Below, in pieces: positions 8,466 through 15,087 of a stretch of DNA of 35,108 nt. A model generated the notes under the pieces. That model was not told the origin of the DNA and did not search any database. It saw only the letters and a list, made by a program, of their open reading frames with translations. The translations under genes were made by a program, and so were the position numbers. The stretch is from Psychrobacter pasteurii (lineage in GTDB: Bacteria; Pseudomonadota; Gammaproteobacteria; Pseudomonadales; Moraxellaceae). Where the stretch lies: positions 1 through 35,108 of the forward strand of contig NZ_FUGD01000048.1 of the NCBI RefSeq assembly GCF_900162815.1, given 5' to 3'. How positions within the stretch are numbered: the stretch's first letter is position 1; each line of letters begins with the position of its first letter.

Positions 8466-9128
8466 ATGGCAAAACCTTTTAAAACCGCTCCTTTTAAGAC
8501 AACTTTAAATAGCCCGGCCACACAAGAGGCTAGGCAAAGATTTGAAGAGAATTTGCTAAAAGAGGGGTTAACTCGGCAGCAAGTGATAGAAATGGAGCGC
8601 AGTTTGGCCAAATTTGCTAACACCATGGATTCTGTGGTGCGTATCCCTTTTACCAATCAAGGCGTGGGGGCAGATGCTGCATTATCCACAGTACCTATCG
8701 CTGGTGATGTGGCAGGGCTACTTTTAACCAGTTACGCTTTTATGTTGGGCATAAGATTAGGTGTCCCTGCCAAAAAATTAACGCCAGCGGTTAGATTGGC
8801 CTTAATTGATTTGGTCGTAGGGGTAGTGCCGGTTGCGGGTACGGTTATGGATGTCTTTTTGCGTCCTAGCCGTAGGACGTTAGAGATTGTGCGTGACCAC
8901 CTACAAGTGGAGTATGGGATACAAGAGACTACCCATATTGATCGCCCTTTCATGCATGAAGCCTTACAAAAAAAGCAGCGGCAGTCTAAGTTTTGGCGTA
9001 ACCCAGTAGTCGCTTGGATTTATTTACATGTCCCCGATATCTTAGGCCTCATCGTATTAGTTTTACTAGCCCTGGCTGTGTGGACTTTGGGCTCTTGGTT
9101 TATCGGCTTATTTGCTACCCAGGCGTAG
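8466..9128 (+). CDS. DUF4112 family membrane protein
   Basis: The 220-residue protein has no known function. The central part has the DUF4112 pattern: MDSVVRIPFTNQGVGADA, then VPIAGDVAGLLLTSYAF, then a second hydrophobic segment VVGVVPVAGTVMDVFLRP. A further membrane segment at about 185-215 (VPDILGLIVLVLLALAVW) ends the protein, so at least three membrane spans are likely. The N-terminal 60 residues are charged and cytoplasmic in character. It begins 23 bases after ubiA and is followed by a strong terminator, so it is probably the second gene of a ubiA operon. That context does not show a role in quinone synthesis. Confidence 0.78.
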   Translation: MAKPFKTAPFKTTLNSPATQEARQRFEENLLKEGLTRQQVIEMERSLAKFANTMDSVVRIPFTNQGVGADAALSTVPIAGDVAGLLLTSYAFMLGIRLGVPAKKLTPAVRLALIDLVVGVVPVAGTVMDVFLRPSRRTLEIVRDHLQVEYGIQETTHIDRPFMHEALQKKQRQSKFWRNPVVAWIYLHVPDILGLIVLVLLALAVWTLGSWFIGLFATQA

Positions 9129-9160
9129 ATATATTTAAGCTTTTTAGACTATAAATGTTT

Positions 9161-9193
9161 AACCCATACCTTAAAAAGGTGTGGGTTTTTTTA
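9161..9193 (+). terminator. Terminator after the DUF4112 gene
   Basis: AACCCATACC (9161-9170) pairs with GGTGTGGGTT (9178-9187) with one G-T pair, followed by seven T residues. It lies between the rightward ubiA-DUF4112 pair and the leftward lipoprotein gene. Confidence 0.85.
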
Positions 9194-9222
9194 TCTCTAG
9201 TTTTTGGGTTATAGCAACGAAG

Positions 9223-9876
9223 CTATTGCGGCTTAAGGATTTCAGAATCTGTCTTGACCGCATCAAATTCAGCCCTTTGATTCTCATAAAACAAATCCAT
9301 GCTAGAGCCGCCACCATGAGTGACCAGTTCAATAGAGCCATCTGTAGAGCGGTAGGTAGGGTTGTTGCCTTGTCCGGAGGGCGCGGTTAGTAGGATGCGC
9401 TTACCAGAAGGCAGTCTTAAACTTGCTTGTAAGGTAGCCGTAGCAGAGGTTTGGAACGTCACATGGATACTACGCCCTTCGCTGTCTTGATATTCAACGT
9501 CGGTAACTTGGATTTCTGAAGCAGGCGGCGTATTTTTTGTGGTGGCTGACTCTGTGTCTTCATTAGAGGCTGAGTTCTCAGTTTCTGTTGGCTCTTTTAT
9601 TTGAGACGGCTGCGTAGAGTCAGTCTTATTAGAGTCTGTTTCAATCTCTAAAACTTCCTCTTCTACCCCTTCTACTGGCTGAGCCTCACTACTGTCTTTA
9701 TCTAAGGCAGTCGGGTCTGACATCTGAGCCGAGTTTGTGGCTTCAGCTGCATCACTATTGGCCTTATCTTGATTGTCGCTGGGTTGTTGGCAAGCAGTTA
9801 AGCCAAGTAAACCTCCAAGCAGCAGGCCAGATAGCATAAGTTTTGGACTAGGGTTAACAGACAATGATTGAGCCAT
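9223..9876 (-). CDS. Lipoprotein with acidic linker and C-terminal MliC-like beta domain
   Basis: The 217-residue product has a lipoprotein signal with lipobox LTAC, so the mature protein would begin at lipidated C29. Residues about 30-120 form a Ser/Thr/Glu/Asp-rich spacer with no predicted fold. Residues about 125-210 look like a small beta domain with alternating strands (SIHVTFQTSATATLQASLRL, then PTYRSTDGSIELVTHGG). The order of a strand-rich core, a G-rich turn and a YRSTDG-like motif recalls MliC/PliC lysozyme inhibitors, which sit in the envelope and block lysozyme, but the resemblance is weak and the usual cysteine pair is absent. A strong GAGAGG ribosome-binding site precedes the ATG. 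Confidence 0.7.
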   Translation of the reverse strand: MAQSLSVNPSPKLMLSGLLLGGLLGLTACQQPSDNQDKANSDAAEATNSAQMSDPTALDKDSSEAQPVEGVEEEVLEIETDSNKTDSTQPSQIKEPTETENSASNEDTESATTKNTPPASEIQVTDVEYQDSEGRSIHVTFQTSATATLQASLRLPSGKRILLTAPSGQGNNPTYRSTDGSIELVTHGGGSSMDLFYENQRAEFDAVKTDSEILKPQ

Positions 9877-10065
9877 AATTTACCTCTCTATTAAAGCTAA
9901 AAAAAGCCTTTGTATTGGTGCTTTGTTGATAGCTTTGTGTTTTTTTATTCTCGATAAGCCGTAGAGTTAATCACAGCCTAGAGTCAGACACAACCAACCT
10001 GGTTTAAGATGTGTATGAGTTATTTAGCGGTTTCTATCTGAGCGGCAAGTAATCAGCTTTGTTGG

Positions 10066-10491
10066 CTATAAATTGACCGTGATCACCAAGCGACGACCAG
10101 CTGCATGATTGCGGTGCTCACATAAATAAACGCCTTGCCAAGTGCCCAATCCAAGCCGACCGTTTATCAACGGGATATTTAAGCTCACCCCGAGCATCAT
10201 GCTTTTAAAGTGTGCTGGCAAGTCATCAGACCCCTCTAATGTATGGCGATACTGGGGTTGGTCAGCAGGAGCGACTTGATTTAACCAATCTTCAGTATCG
10301 AGACGAACATCAGGGTCCGCATTCTCGTTTATGGTCAAGCTGGCCGAGGTGTGTTGTAAAAACAGGTTTATCATTCCCACCTTGGCGCCCTGTGGTAGAA
10401 GGTCGTTGAGCGCTTGCTGTATATGAGGGGTGATAATATGGATGCCACGAGTGTAGGCAGGGAGAGTGAGGGTAGTTTGATAAAAAGCCAT
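10066..10491 (-). CDS. yjbQ: YjbQ-family protein (UPF0047), secondary thiamine-phosphate synthase
   Basis: The 141-residue protein matches the full length of the YjbQ family. It carries HTSASLTINENADP (47-60), EGSDDLPAHFKSMMLG (86-101) and GTWQGVYLCEHRN (116-128), which supply the conserved histidines, aspartates and glutamate of the presumed metal-binding site. The family is annotated as having weak thiamine-phosphate synthase activity; its main physiological role is not settled. AGGGA lies nine bases upstream of the ATG. Its neighbours are a lipoprotein and a protein of unknown function, and no thiamine genes are nearby, so context does not help. Confidence 0.9.
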   Translation of the reverse strand: MAFYQTTLTLPAYTRGIHIITPHIQQALNDLLPQGAKVGMINLFLQHTSASLTINENADPDVRLDTEDWLNQVAPADQPQYRHTLEGSDDLPAHFKSMMLGVSLNIPLINGRLGLGTWQGVYLCEHRNHAAGRRLVITVNL

Positions 10492-10562
10492 ATGTAATCC
10501 CTGTAATAAATAACCCTTTTAATAAATAAACTGAAGCCTAAAAACAATAATCTACTAGGGCT

Positions 10563-11711
10563 CTATAATTTAAAAAAACCACTGTCTAATAAGTACTGTG
10601 CTTGCGACAGCTTGCTTTTTACGGTGCTATGAACAGACTGTAGGGTATCTGCAGAGGCGACTCCGCTTTGAAACTGCTGGTCCGCTGCTTTTTCTAGTCG
10701 AGCTAGGCAGTCGTCTATTAACTGCTGAACCCGAGCGATTTTTTGTTCTAACAGAGCCTTTTGATGCGAAGAAAGAGCCGTTACGGGCTCATCATCAGCA
10801 GCAATATCCTCATTTGTATTCAAAGTGCTTCGCAGCAGGCTAGGTAGGGCTTTCGTCAATATCTGATCAAAAGCGGACAAGTTTATCTCACTGCCTAATA
10901 AAGCTTCACTATAAGCTATGGTGTTTTCTGCAGAAAAGGTCAGCTGCCCTAATTGCATGAGTAGCTCCGTCCCAAAATATTCTGCCTTATCTGCTAACGA
11001 TAATTCACTAGGGGACATCAGGTCACAGTCTGCTAGGTAGCTGTGACTGCGCTCGATCAGTAATTCTGAAGTAGGCTGCTGCTGAAGTTCACTAAGCTCC
11101 ATATCAGGGGCTTTTAAATTATGTAGGCTATCATTGCTCTGTGCATCAGGGTGAAATTCCCCGTACACAGATTGCAGATAGCTGCGATTGGCTAAGATAT
11201 TGCTGGCTACTTGCTGTTGTCCATCACTTTGAACCCGCTGCATAAACTCAAGCATTGAGGTGAGCTGGCCGTAGGTAATGTCTTGGCTGGTCAGATTATT
11301 TTGACGGTCTATGATGGTGTTTTCGGCATAATCTGAATCTAAAGCTAAGTAGTCCTCGATAATTTCACCGAGTCGAGAGCCGGCTAGCTTATCTACCGTA
11401 AAGCGCTGATCTGGTGCCAGTTTCACTGAGACTAAAGCTAGGTACTGACTGTGAATCTTACCCAACAGTTGACGGAAGCTAATGGGCAGGGCAGGGTGAT
11501 TTCGATATTTATCGATAGCATTGGCGATTTGTAGCTGCTCTGATGATGCCTTGGCAGTCTGCTGATTGGCCGCCGTGCTGCTATTGCCTAGATACTTAGG
11601 ATTGGGCTGGCTATTGCCCAACAGCTTTTGTTTTGAGCGCCCACTGATGACAAATACCGTAGGCACAATGACAATTAGGCTTAAAATTAGGAGCAGTAGC
11701 GGATAAGACAT
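10563..11711 (-). CDS. Membrane-anchored protein of unknown function
   Basis: I do not recognise this 382-residue protein. One hydrophobic segment at about residues 3-24 (LLLLILSLIVIVPTVFVIS) is followed by SGRSKQK, the positive-inside pattern of an N-terminal signal anchor, although the side on which the rest lies cannot be decided from this alone. The remaining 350 residues are hydrophilic, rich in Gln, Leu, Ser and Ala, and largely helical, with probable coiled-coil stretches in the last third (HQKALLEQKIARVQQLIDD). No enzyme motif is visible. It lies between efp and yjbQ, all leftward, with gaps of 192 and 71 bases. Confidence 0.7.
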   Translation of the reverse strand: MSYPLLLLILSLIVIVPTVFVISGRSKQKLLGNSQPNPKYLGNSSTAANQQTAKASSEQLQIANAIDKYRNHPALPISFRQLLGKIHSQYLALVSVKLAPDQRFTVDKLAGSRLGEIIEDYLALDSDYAENTIIDRQNNLTSQDITYGQLTSMLEFMQRVQSDGQQQVASNILANRSYLQSVYGEFHPDAQSNDSLHNLKAPDMELSELQQQPTSELLIERSHSYLADCDLMSPSELSLADKAEYFGTELLMQLGQLTFSAENTIAYSEALLGSEINLSAFDQILTKALPSLLRSTLNTNEDIAADDEPVTALSSHQKALLEQKIARVQQLIDDCLARLEKAADQQFQSGVASADTLQSVHSTVKSKLSQAQYLLDSGFFKL

Positions 11712-11867
11712 AGCAAGGGCAACTTCTTAAATTGAGTGGGATAACAAGGTTTTTTCAACAGTTAAAAAAAATAGCCAGGCTCTCCAGCTTTATTCTACCG
11801 CTACTGAATGTATAATAGTCATTCAGATTAAGGCAAATAAAACTTTTGAGACTGGCTAATAGCACTA

Positions 11868-11891
11868 AACCCTTTTAAAGCTAAAAGGGTT
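11868..11891 (-). terminator. Inverted repeat after efp, possible weak terminator
   Basis: AACCCTTTTA (11868-11877) and TAAAAGGGTT (11882-11891) are exact complements around a 4-base loop, beginning 12 bases after the efp stop codon. A terminating position is plausible, but no T-run follows on the efp strand, so it may instead be an mRNA 3'-end protecting hairpin. Confidence 0.5.
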
Positions 11892-11903
11892 AGCGGCTTA
11901 TAA

Positions 11904-12479
11904 TTACTGGCTTACACGAGTTTGGTAATCACCAGTACGCGTATCAACACGAACGATTTCGTTTTGTTGAACGAATAAAGGTACGCGAACCACAGCGCCA
12001 GTTTCTAGACGAGCAGGTTTACCACCACCGCCTGAAGTATCACCACGTACGCCTGGATCTGTTTCAACAATCTCAAGTTCTACGAAGTTTGGTGCAGTTA
12101 CTGATAAAGGCACACCGTTGAATAAAGTGATGGTGCATAAATCGTTACCATTTTCTTTTAGCCATTGCTTAGCGTCGACCATTGCATTAGCATCAGCTTG
12201 TAATTGCTCAAAGGTCTCTGGGTGCATGAAATGCCAGAACTCACCATCGTTATATAGGTAGTTCATTTCAGTATCAACAACATCCGCTGCTTCTAAGCTT
12301 TCACCTGATTTGAAGGTTTGCTCTAATACTTTACCAGTACGCAAATTACGTAGTTTGACACGGTTAAAAGCCTGGCCTTTGCCTGGCTTAACAAATTCGT
12401 TATCAATAATGGCACAAGGATGGCCATCGAACATAACTTTTAGACCGGCTTTAAATTCGTTAGTTGAAAAACTTGCCAC
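11904..12479 (-). CDS. efp: Elongation factor P
   Basis: EF-P relieves ribosomes stalled at consecutive prolines. From the GTG at 12479 the protein has 191 residues, close to the 188 of E. coli, and begins (M)[13 protein letters not shown]. The modification loop [11 protein letters not shown] places the lysine at K34, exactly as in E. coli, where it receives beta-lysine from EpmA after EpmB makes that amino acid. Three beta-barrel domains fit the length, ending in [15 protein letters not shown] is chosen because CAGGAG lies seven bases upstream and the family starts here; the frame stays open 14 codons further to an ATG at 12521, but those residues do not match the family. epmB lies immediately divergent, so enzyme and target gene share one short spacer. 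Confidence 0.97.
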   Translation of the reverse strand: MASFSTNEFKAGLKVMFDGHPCAIIDNEFVKPGKGQAFNRVKLRNLRTGKVLEQTFKSGESLEAADVVDTEMNYLYNDGEFWHFMHPETFEQLQADANAMVDAKQWLKENGNDLCTITLFNGVPLSVTAPNFVELEIVETDPGVRGDTSGGGGKPARLETGAVVRVPLFVQQNEIVRVDTRTGDYQTRVSQ

Positions 12480-12523
12480 AATATTGCTCCTGATACATTT
12501 CAAATTAATGACAAAAATCAAAT

Positions 12524-13633
12524 ATGTTGAGTCCCATGATAAACCATTTACCCGAACAAAAAAACAGGCAAATCCCTATTACACCAATAGCTACTGGCTC
12601 CTCCAAGCTTAACTCGAAGGAGAATTCTGAAGACAGGGACAGTAATGCGCTTATCACTTGGCAAACACAAGTAGCAGATGTTATTACAGATATCGATCAG
12701 TTGCTAGCTATTTTGGAATTAACTCACATAAAGTCTGAGCTTTATATTCCTGAAGGCTTTGGTTTAAGGGTGCCGCGAGGTTTTGTTGCCAAGATGAAAA
12801 AGGGGGATCCGAATGACCCTTTGCTCCTTCAAGTTTTACCCAATAAGCTTGAACAAGTCAAGGTTAGTGGTTATGTGGCTGACCCTTTAGCTGAAAATGA
12901 GCAAAACCCTACTCAAGGTCTGTTACATAAATATCACTCACGCGTCTTAGTCACAGTCACTGGTGCTTGTGCCATTCATTGCCGTTATTGCTTTAGACAG
13001 CACTTTGATTACCAAGCTAATTTACCAAAATCAGAACAACTCGAGGTTATTAAGGCGTATATTGGTCAGCACCCTGAAATTCGCGAAGTGCTACTTAGCG
13101 GGGGAGATCCTTTAAGTGTGTCAAATCGACGCCTGTTTTTGTGGCTAGAAGCCTTAGAGTCTTTACCGCAAATTACCACCATTAGGATCCATACCCGCTT
13201 GCCTATTGTCATTCCAGAGCGCTTGGACTCAGAGCTACTATCCCGTCTAGAAGCCAGTCGTTGCCGTATTGTCATGGTGGTGCATACCAATCATGCCAAT
13301 GAAATAGACGAGAATACCGCTCAGCACTTGCTACAAGCCAAACAAAAGGGCATCACTCTATTGAATCAAACGGTGCTGTTGGCTGGCATAAATGATAGCT
13401 TGGCTGTCCAGGTTGCACTTAATGAGCGGCTATTTGAAGCAGGGGTGCTGCCTTATTATTTACATTTATTAGATAAGGTAGAAGGGGCGGCACATTTCGA
13501 TATGGCTAAGCAGCAGGCCGTTGAGTTGTATTGGAAAATGCTAGAGCAACTTCCTGGCTACTTAATGCCAAAGCTGGTGCAAGAGTTACCTAATAGACCT
13601 TTTAAGACGCCAGTTGACCTATATCAGAATTAA
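12524..13633 (+). CDS. epmB: EF-P lysine 2,3-aminomutase EpmB
   Basis: EpmB is a radical SAM enzyme that converts lysine to (R)-beta-lysine, which EpmA then attaches to EF-P K34. The 369-residue protein has the iron-sulfur motif CxxxCxxC at C149, C153 and C156 (CAIHCRYC), the SAM-binding GGDPL at 193-197, and a PLP-lysine candidate at K318 (LHLLDKVEG). Residues 1-40 are longer than in E. coli EpmB and poorly conserved; [13 protein letters not shown] at about 44-56 is where family similarity begins. The ATG at 12524 has no clear ribosome-binding site and another ATG follows at 12536, so the start is uncertain. Only 44 bases separate its start from that of efp. No epmA homologue is in the window. 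Confidence 0.95.
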   Translation: MLSPMINHLPEQKNRQIPITPIATGSSKLNSKENSEDRDSNALITWQTQVADVITDIDQLLAILELTHIKSELYIPEGFGLRVPRGFVAKMKKGDPNDPLLLQVLPNKLEQVKVSGYVADPLAENEQNPTQGLLHKYHSRVLVTVTGACAIHCRYCFRQHFDYQANLPKSEQLEVIKAYIGQHPEIREVLLSGGDPLSVSNRRLFLWLEALESLPQITTIRIHTRLPIVIPERLDSELLSRLEASRCRIVMVVHTNHANEIDENTAQHLLQAKQKGITLLNQTVLLAGINDSLAVQVALNERLFEAGVLPYYLHLLDKVEGAAHFDMAKQQAVELYWKMLEQLPGYLMPKLVQELPNRPFKTPVDLYQN

Positions 13634-13653
13634 TGGCAGTGCTAATTGATGAG

Positions 13654-13700
13654 AGCGCTGAATATTTAAATCTTAGCGCACAAGATTAATATTCGGTGCT
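13654..13700 (+). repeat. Long imperfect hairpin between epmB and the cytochrome gene
   Basis: AGCGCTGAATATT (13654-13666) pairs with AATATTCGGTGCT (13688-13700), with two G-T pairs. After a two-base bulge, AATCTT (13669-13674) pairs with AAGATT (13682-13687). The loop is seven bases, AGCGCAC. That gives about 19 pairs, starting 21 bases after the epmB stop. No T-run follows, so it is not a classical terminator; it could protect the epmB mRNA end or be a degenerate repeat element. Confidence 0.55.
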
Positions 13701-13783
13701 TAATGCTGAACTTAATATCTAAACCTAATACCTAAAATTTAGTACTTTGACCCGTTGTAATCATCTATAAAAGTGAGTTGAGA

Positions 13784-14296
13784 ATGTTGAATTTTGAGGG
13801 CGCAAATAGGACTGCTCCAAGCTTAGTTATTCCTACTTTATGCAAAAAGCTAAGTGGGCTGTTATTGGTATCATCTTTGGTGGTTTTGAGTACAGGCTGT
13901 ACGCCCACGCCACCCGATCACCGCGCACAAGTTACGGCTCCAGTATATGAAGAGGGTGATGCTAGGCAAGGTGAGAAATTATATGAAGAGCTATGTAGCC
14001 AATGTCATACTTTAAGACCAGGCAGTAATAAAAAAGGCCCGCAACTGGTTGGGGTGTATATGGCTCCCTCGGCACAGCTAAGCGATTATAAATATAGTGA
14101 GGTCATGGAGCAGGCAAACTGGGTATGGGATGCTGAGACCTTAGATTCTTATATTGAAGATCCAGAAGCGGTATTAGCCGATACAAAAATGTTGTCTGAC
14201 CCAATCCCTAATGCTAAAGACAGACAGGATATCATTGCTTATTTATCGACTTTAGGCCGGGAAGCACCGCCTGTGGCTGAAGATGAACAGAAATAA
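13784..14296 (+). CDS. Lipoprotein c-type cytochrome
   Basis: The 170-residue product is exported and binds one haem. A hydrophobic signal segment (LSGLLLVSSLVVLSTGC) ends at a lipobox, so C39 would be lipidated and the protein anchored in the envelope. The haem motif CSQCH is at C71-H75, and KMLSDPIPNAKDRQDIIAYLSTL contains the usual methionine ligand and C-terminal helix of class I cytochromes c. It probably carries electrons in the periplasm, but its partner enzymes are not in the window. The ATG at 13784 is preferred over the TTG two codons earlier; GTGAG lies upstream. The N-terminal region before the hydrophobic segment is long (about 20 residues). It converges with the M23 peptidase gene with 29 bases between stops. 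Confidence 0.85.
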   Translation: MLNFEGANRTAPSLVIPTLCKKLSGLLLVSSLVVLSTGCTPTPPDHRAQVTAPVYEEGDARQGEKLYEELCSQCHTLRPGSNKKGPQLVGVYMAPSAQLSDYKYSEVMEQANWVWDAETLDSYIEDPEAVLADTKMLSDPIPNAKDRQDIIAYLSTLGREAPPVAEDEQK

Positions 14297-14325
14297 CAGC
14301 CTAGCCTCAATAGCTTGATTAATCC

Positions 14326-14919
14326 TTATTTGATCAGTAAAGGATAGGGGTTTACTGCGCCAGACTGGGTGTAGATGCCATAATGTACATGAGTTGGGGT
14401 GCCTTTGGCGTTACCGCTGTCGCCGACATAACCAATGACATCTCCGGCTTCAACCCAGTCTCCTTCTTTAATATCAGCAAAGTCCTGTAAATGAGCATAG
14501 TAGTGGCTAACAGCCCCTGGGCCCAAGATCATTACCACATTGCCACCCAACTCATTGGTGCCGACTTTGCGAACTATACCTGGGGTGGTGCTGTGAATAG
14601 GCGTATTGCGTGCAGCAAAAATATCTATGCCTTCATGACTGCGGCCACCACTTCTAGCGGCGCCCCAAGTATCTGTTAAATTAGCCCCCTCAATGGGGCT
14701 AGGCAAACTATTAGGCTCAGGCGGTGCTTGCTTTATGAGCTTGCTATATCTCATAGAGCTGGTAACGTATTGCGTCAGCTCTTGACGAATATCTGCAGAA
14801 TAAATATAAGCCAGATAGCCTGCTGCCAACAGTAGGAAAATTTTGATTAATCGTTTCAGCAAGCCGAAAAATTTACTCGGCTGTGATGGTTTTTTTTGAT
14901 CAAAAGAAGAGTTTGGCAT
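14326..14919 (-). CDS. M23 (LytM-type) metallopeptidase, membrane-anchored
   Basis: The 197-residue protein has one membrane segment at about 24-41 ([16 protein letters not shown]), then a short linker and an M23 peptidase domain. The zinc ligands are visible as HEGID (H95, D99) and HVH (H177, H179), with HYYAHL at 139-144. M23 enzymes cut peptide cross-links in peptidoglycan, and intact motifs argue for an active enzyme rather than a degenerate LytM activator. The location would be the periplasmic face of the inner membrane. No strong ribosome-binding site precedes the ATG. No other cell-wall genes are adjacent. Confidence 0.9.
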   Translation of the reverse strand: MPNSSFDQKKPSQPSKFFGLLKRLIKIFLLLAAGYLAYIYSADIRQELTQYVTSSMRYSKLIKQAPPEPNSLPSPIEGANLTDTWGAARSGGRSHEGIDIFAARNTPIHSTTPGIVRKVGTNELGGNVVMILGPGAVSHYYAHLQDFADIKEGDWVEAGDVIGYVGDSGNAKGTPTHVHYGIYTQSGAVNPYPLLIK

Positions 14920-15033
14920 AAGTAGCAGTCACTATTCAGGTCTAATCTCAAGTTTGAGTGGGGCGATAGCGGTTATGAATAACCAAATTGATTGTTCATG
15001 AAAAACGGATTATTCATAAAAAGACTATTTCAT

Positions 15034-15067
15034 AAAAAAGACCATCCCTAAGGGACGGTCTTTTTTT
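15034..15067 (-). terminator. Terminator of fadE (symmetrical)
   Basis: GACC (15040-15043) and GGTC (15057-15060) form the outer stem, with TCCC/GGGA inside, one mismatch, and a three-base loop. The stem is flanked by A6 on the left and T7 on the right, which extend the pairing and provide a T-run on either strand. It lies 21 bases after the fadE stop. Confidence 0.82.
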
Positions 15068-15087
15068 AGGGTCAATCTATACCCCGA

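Noticed and set aside
11805..11825. TGAATG-TATAATAGT-CATTCA as an operator or promoter
   Set aside because: The TATAAT reads toward no plus-strand gene, and the minus strand lacks a suitable -35 at normal spacing.
12480..12521. Extension of EF-P to an upstream ATG at 12521
   Set aside because: The GTG at 12479 has a strong ribosome-binding site and matches the family start; the extra 14 residues do not resemble EF-P.
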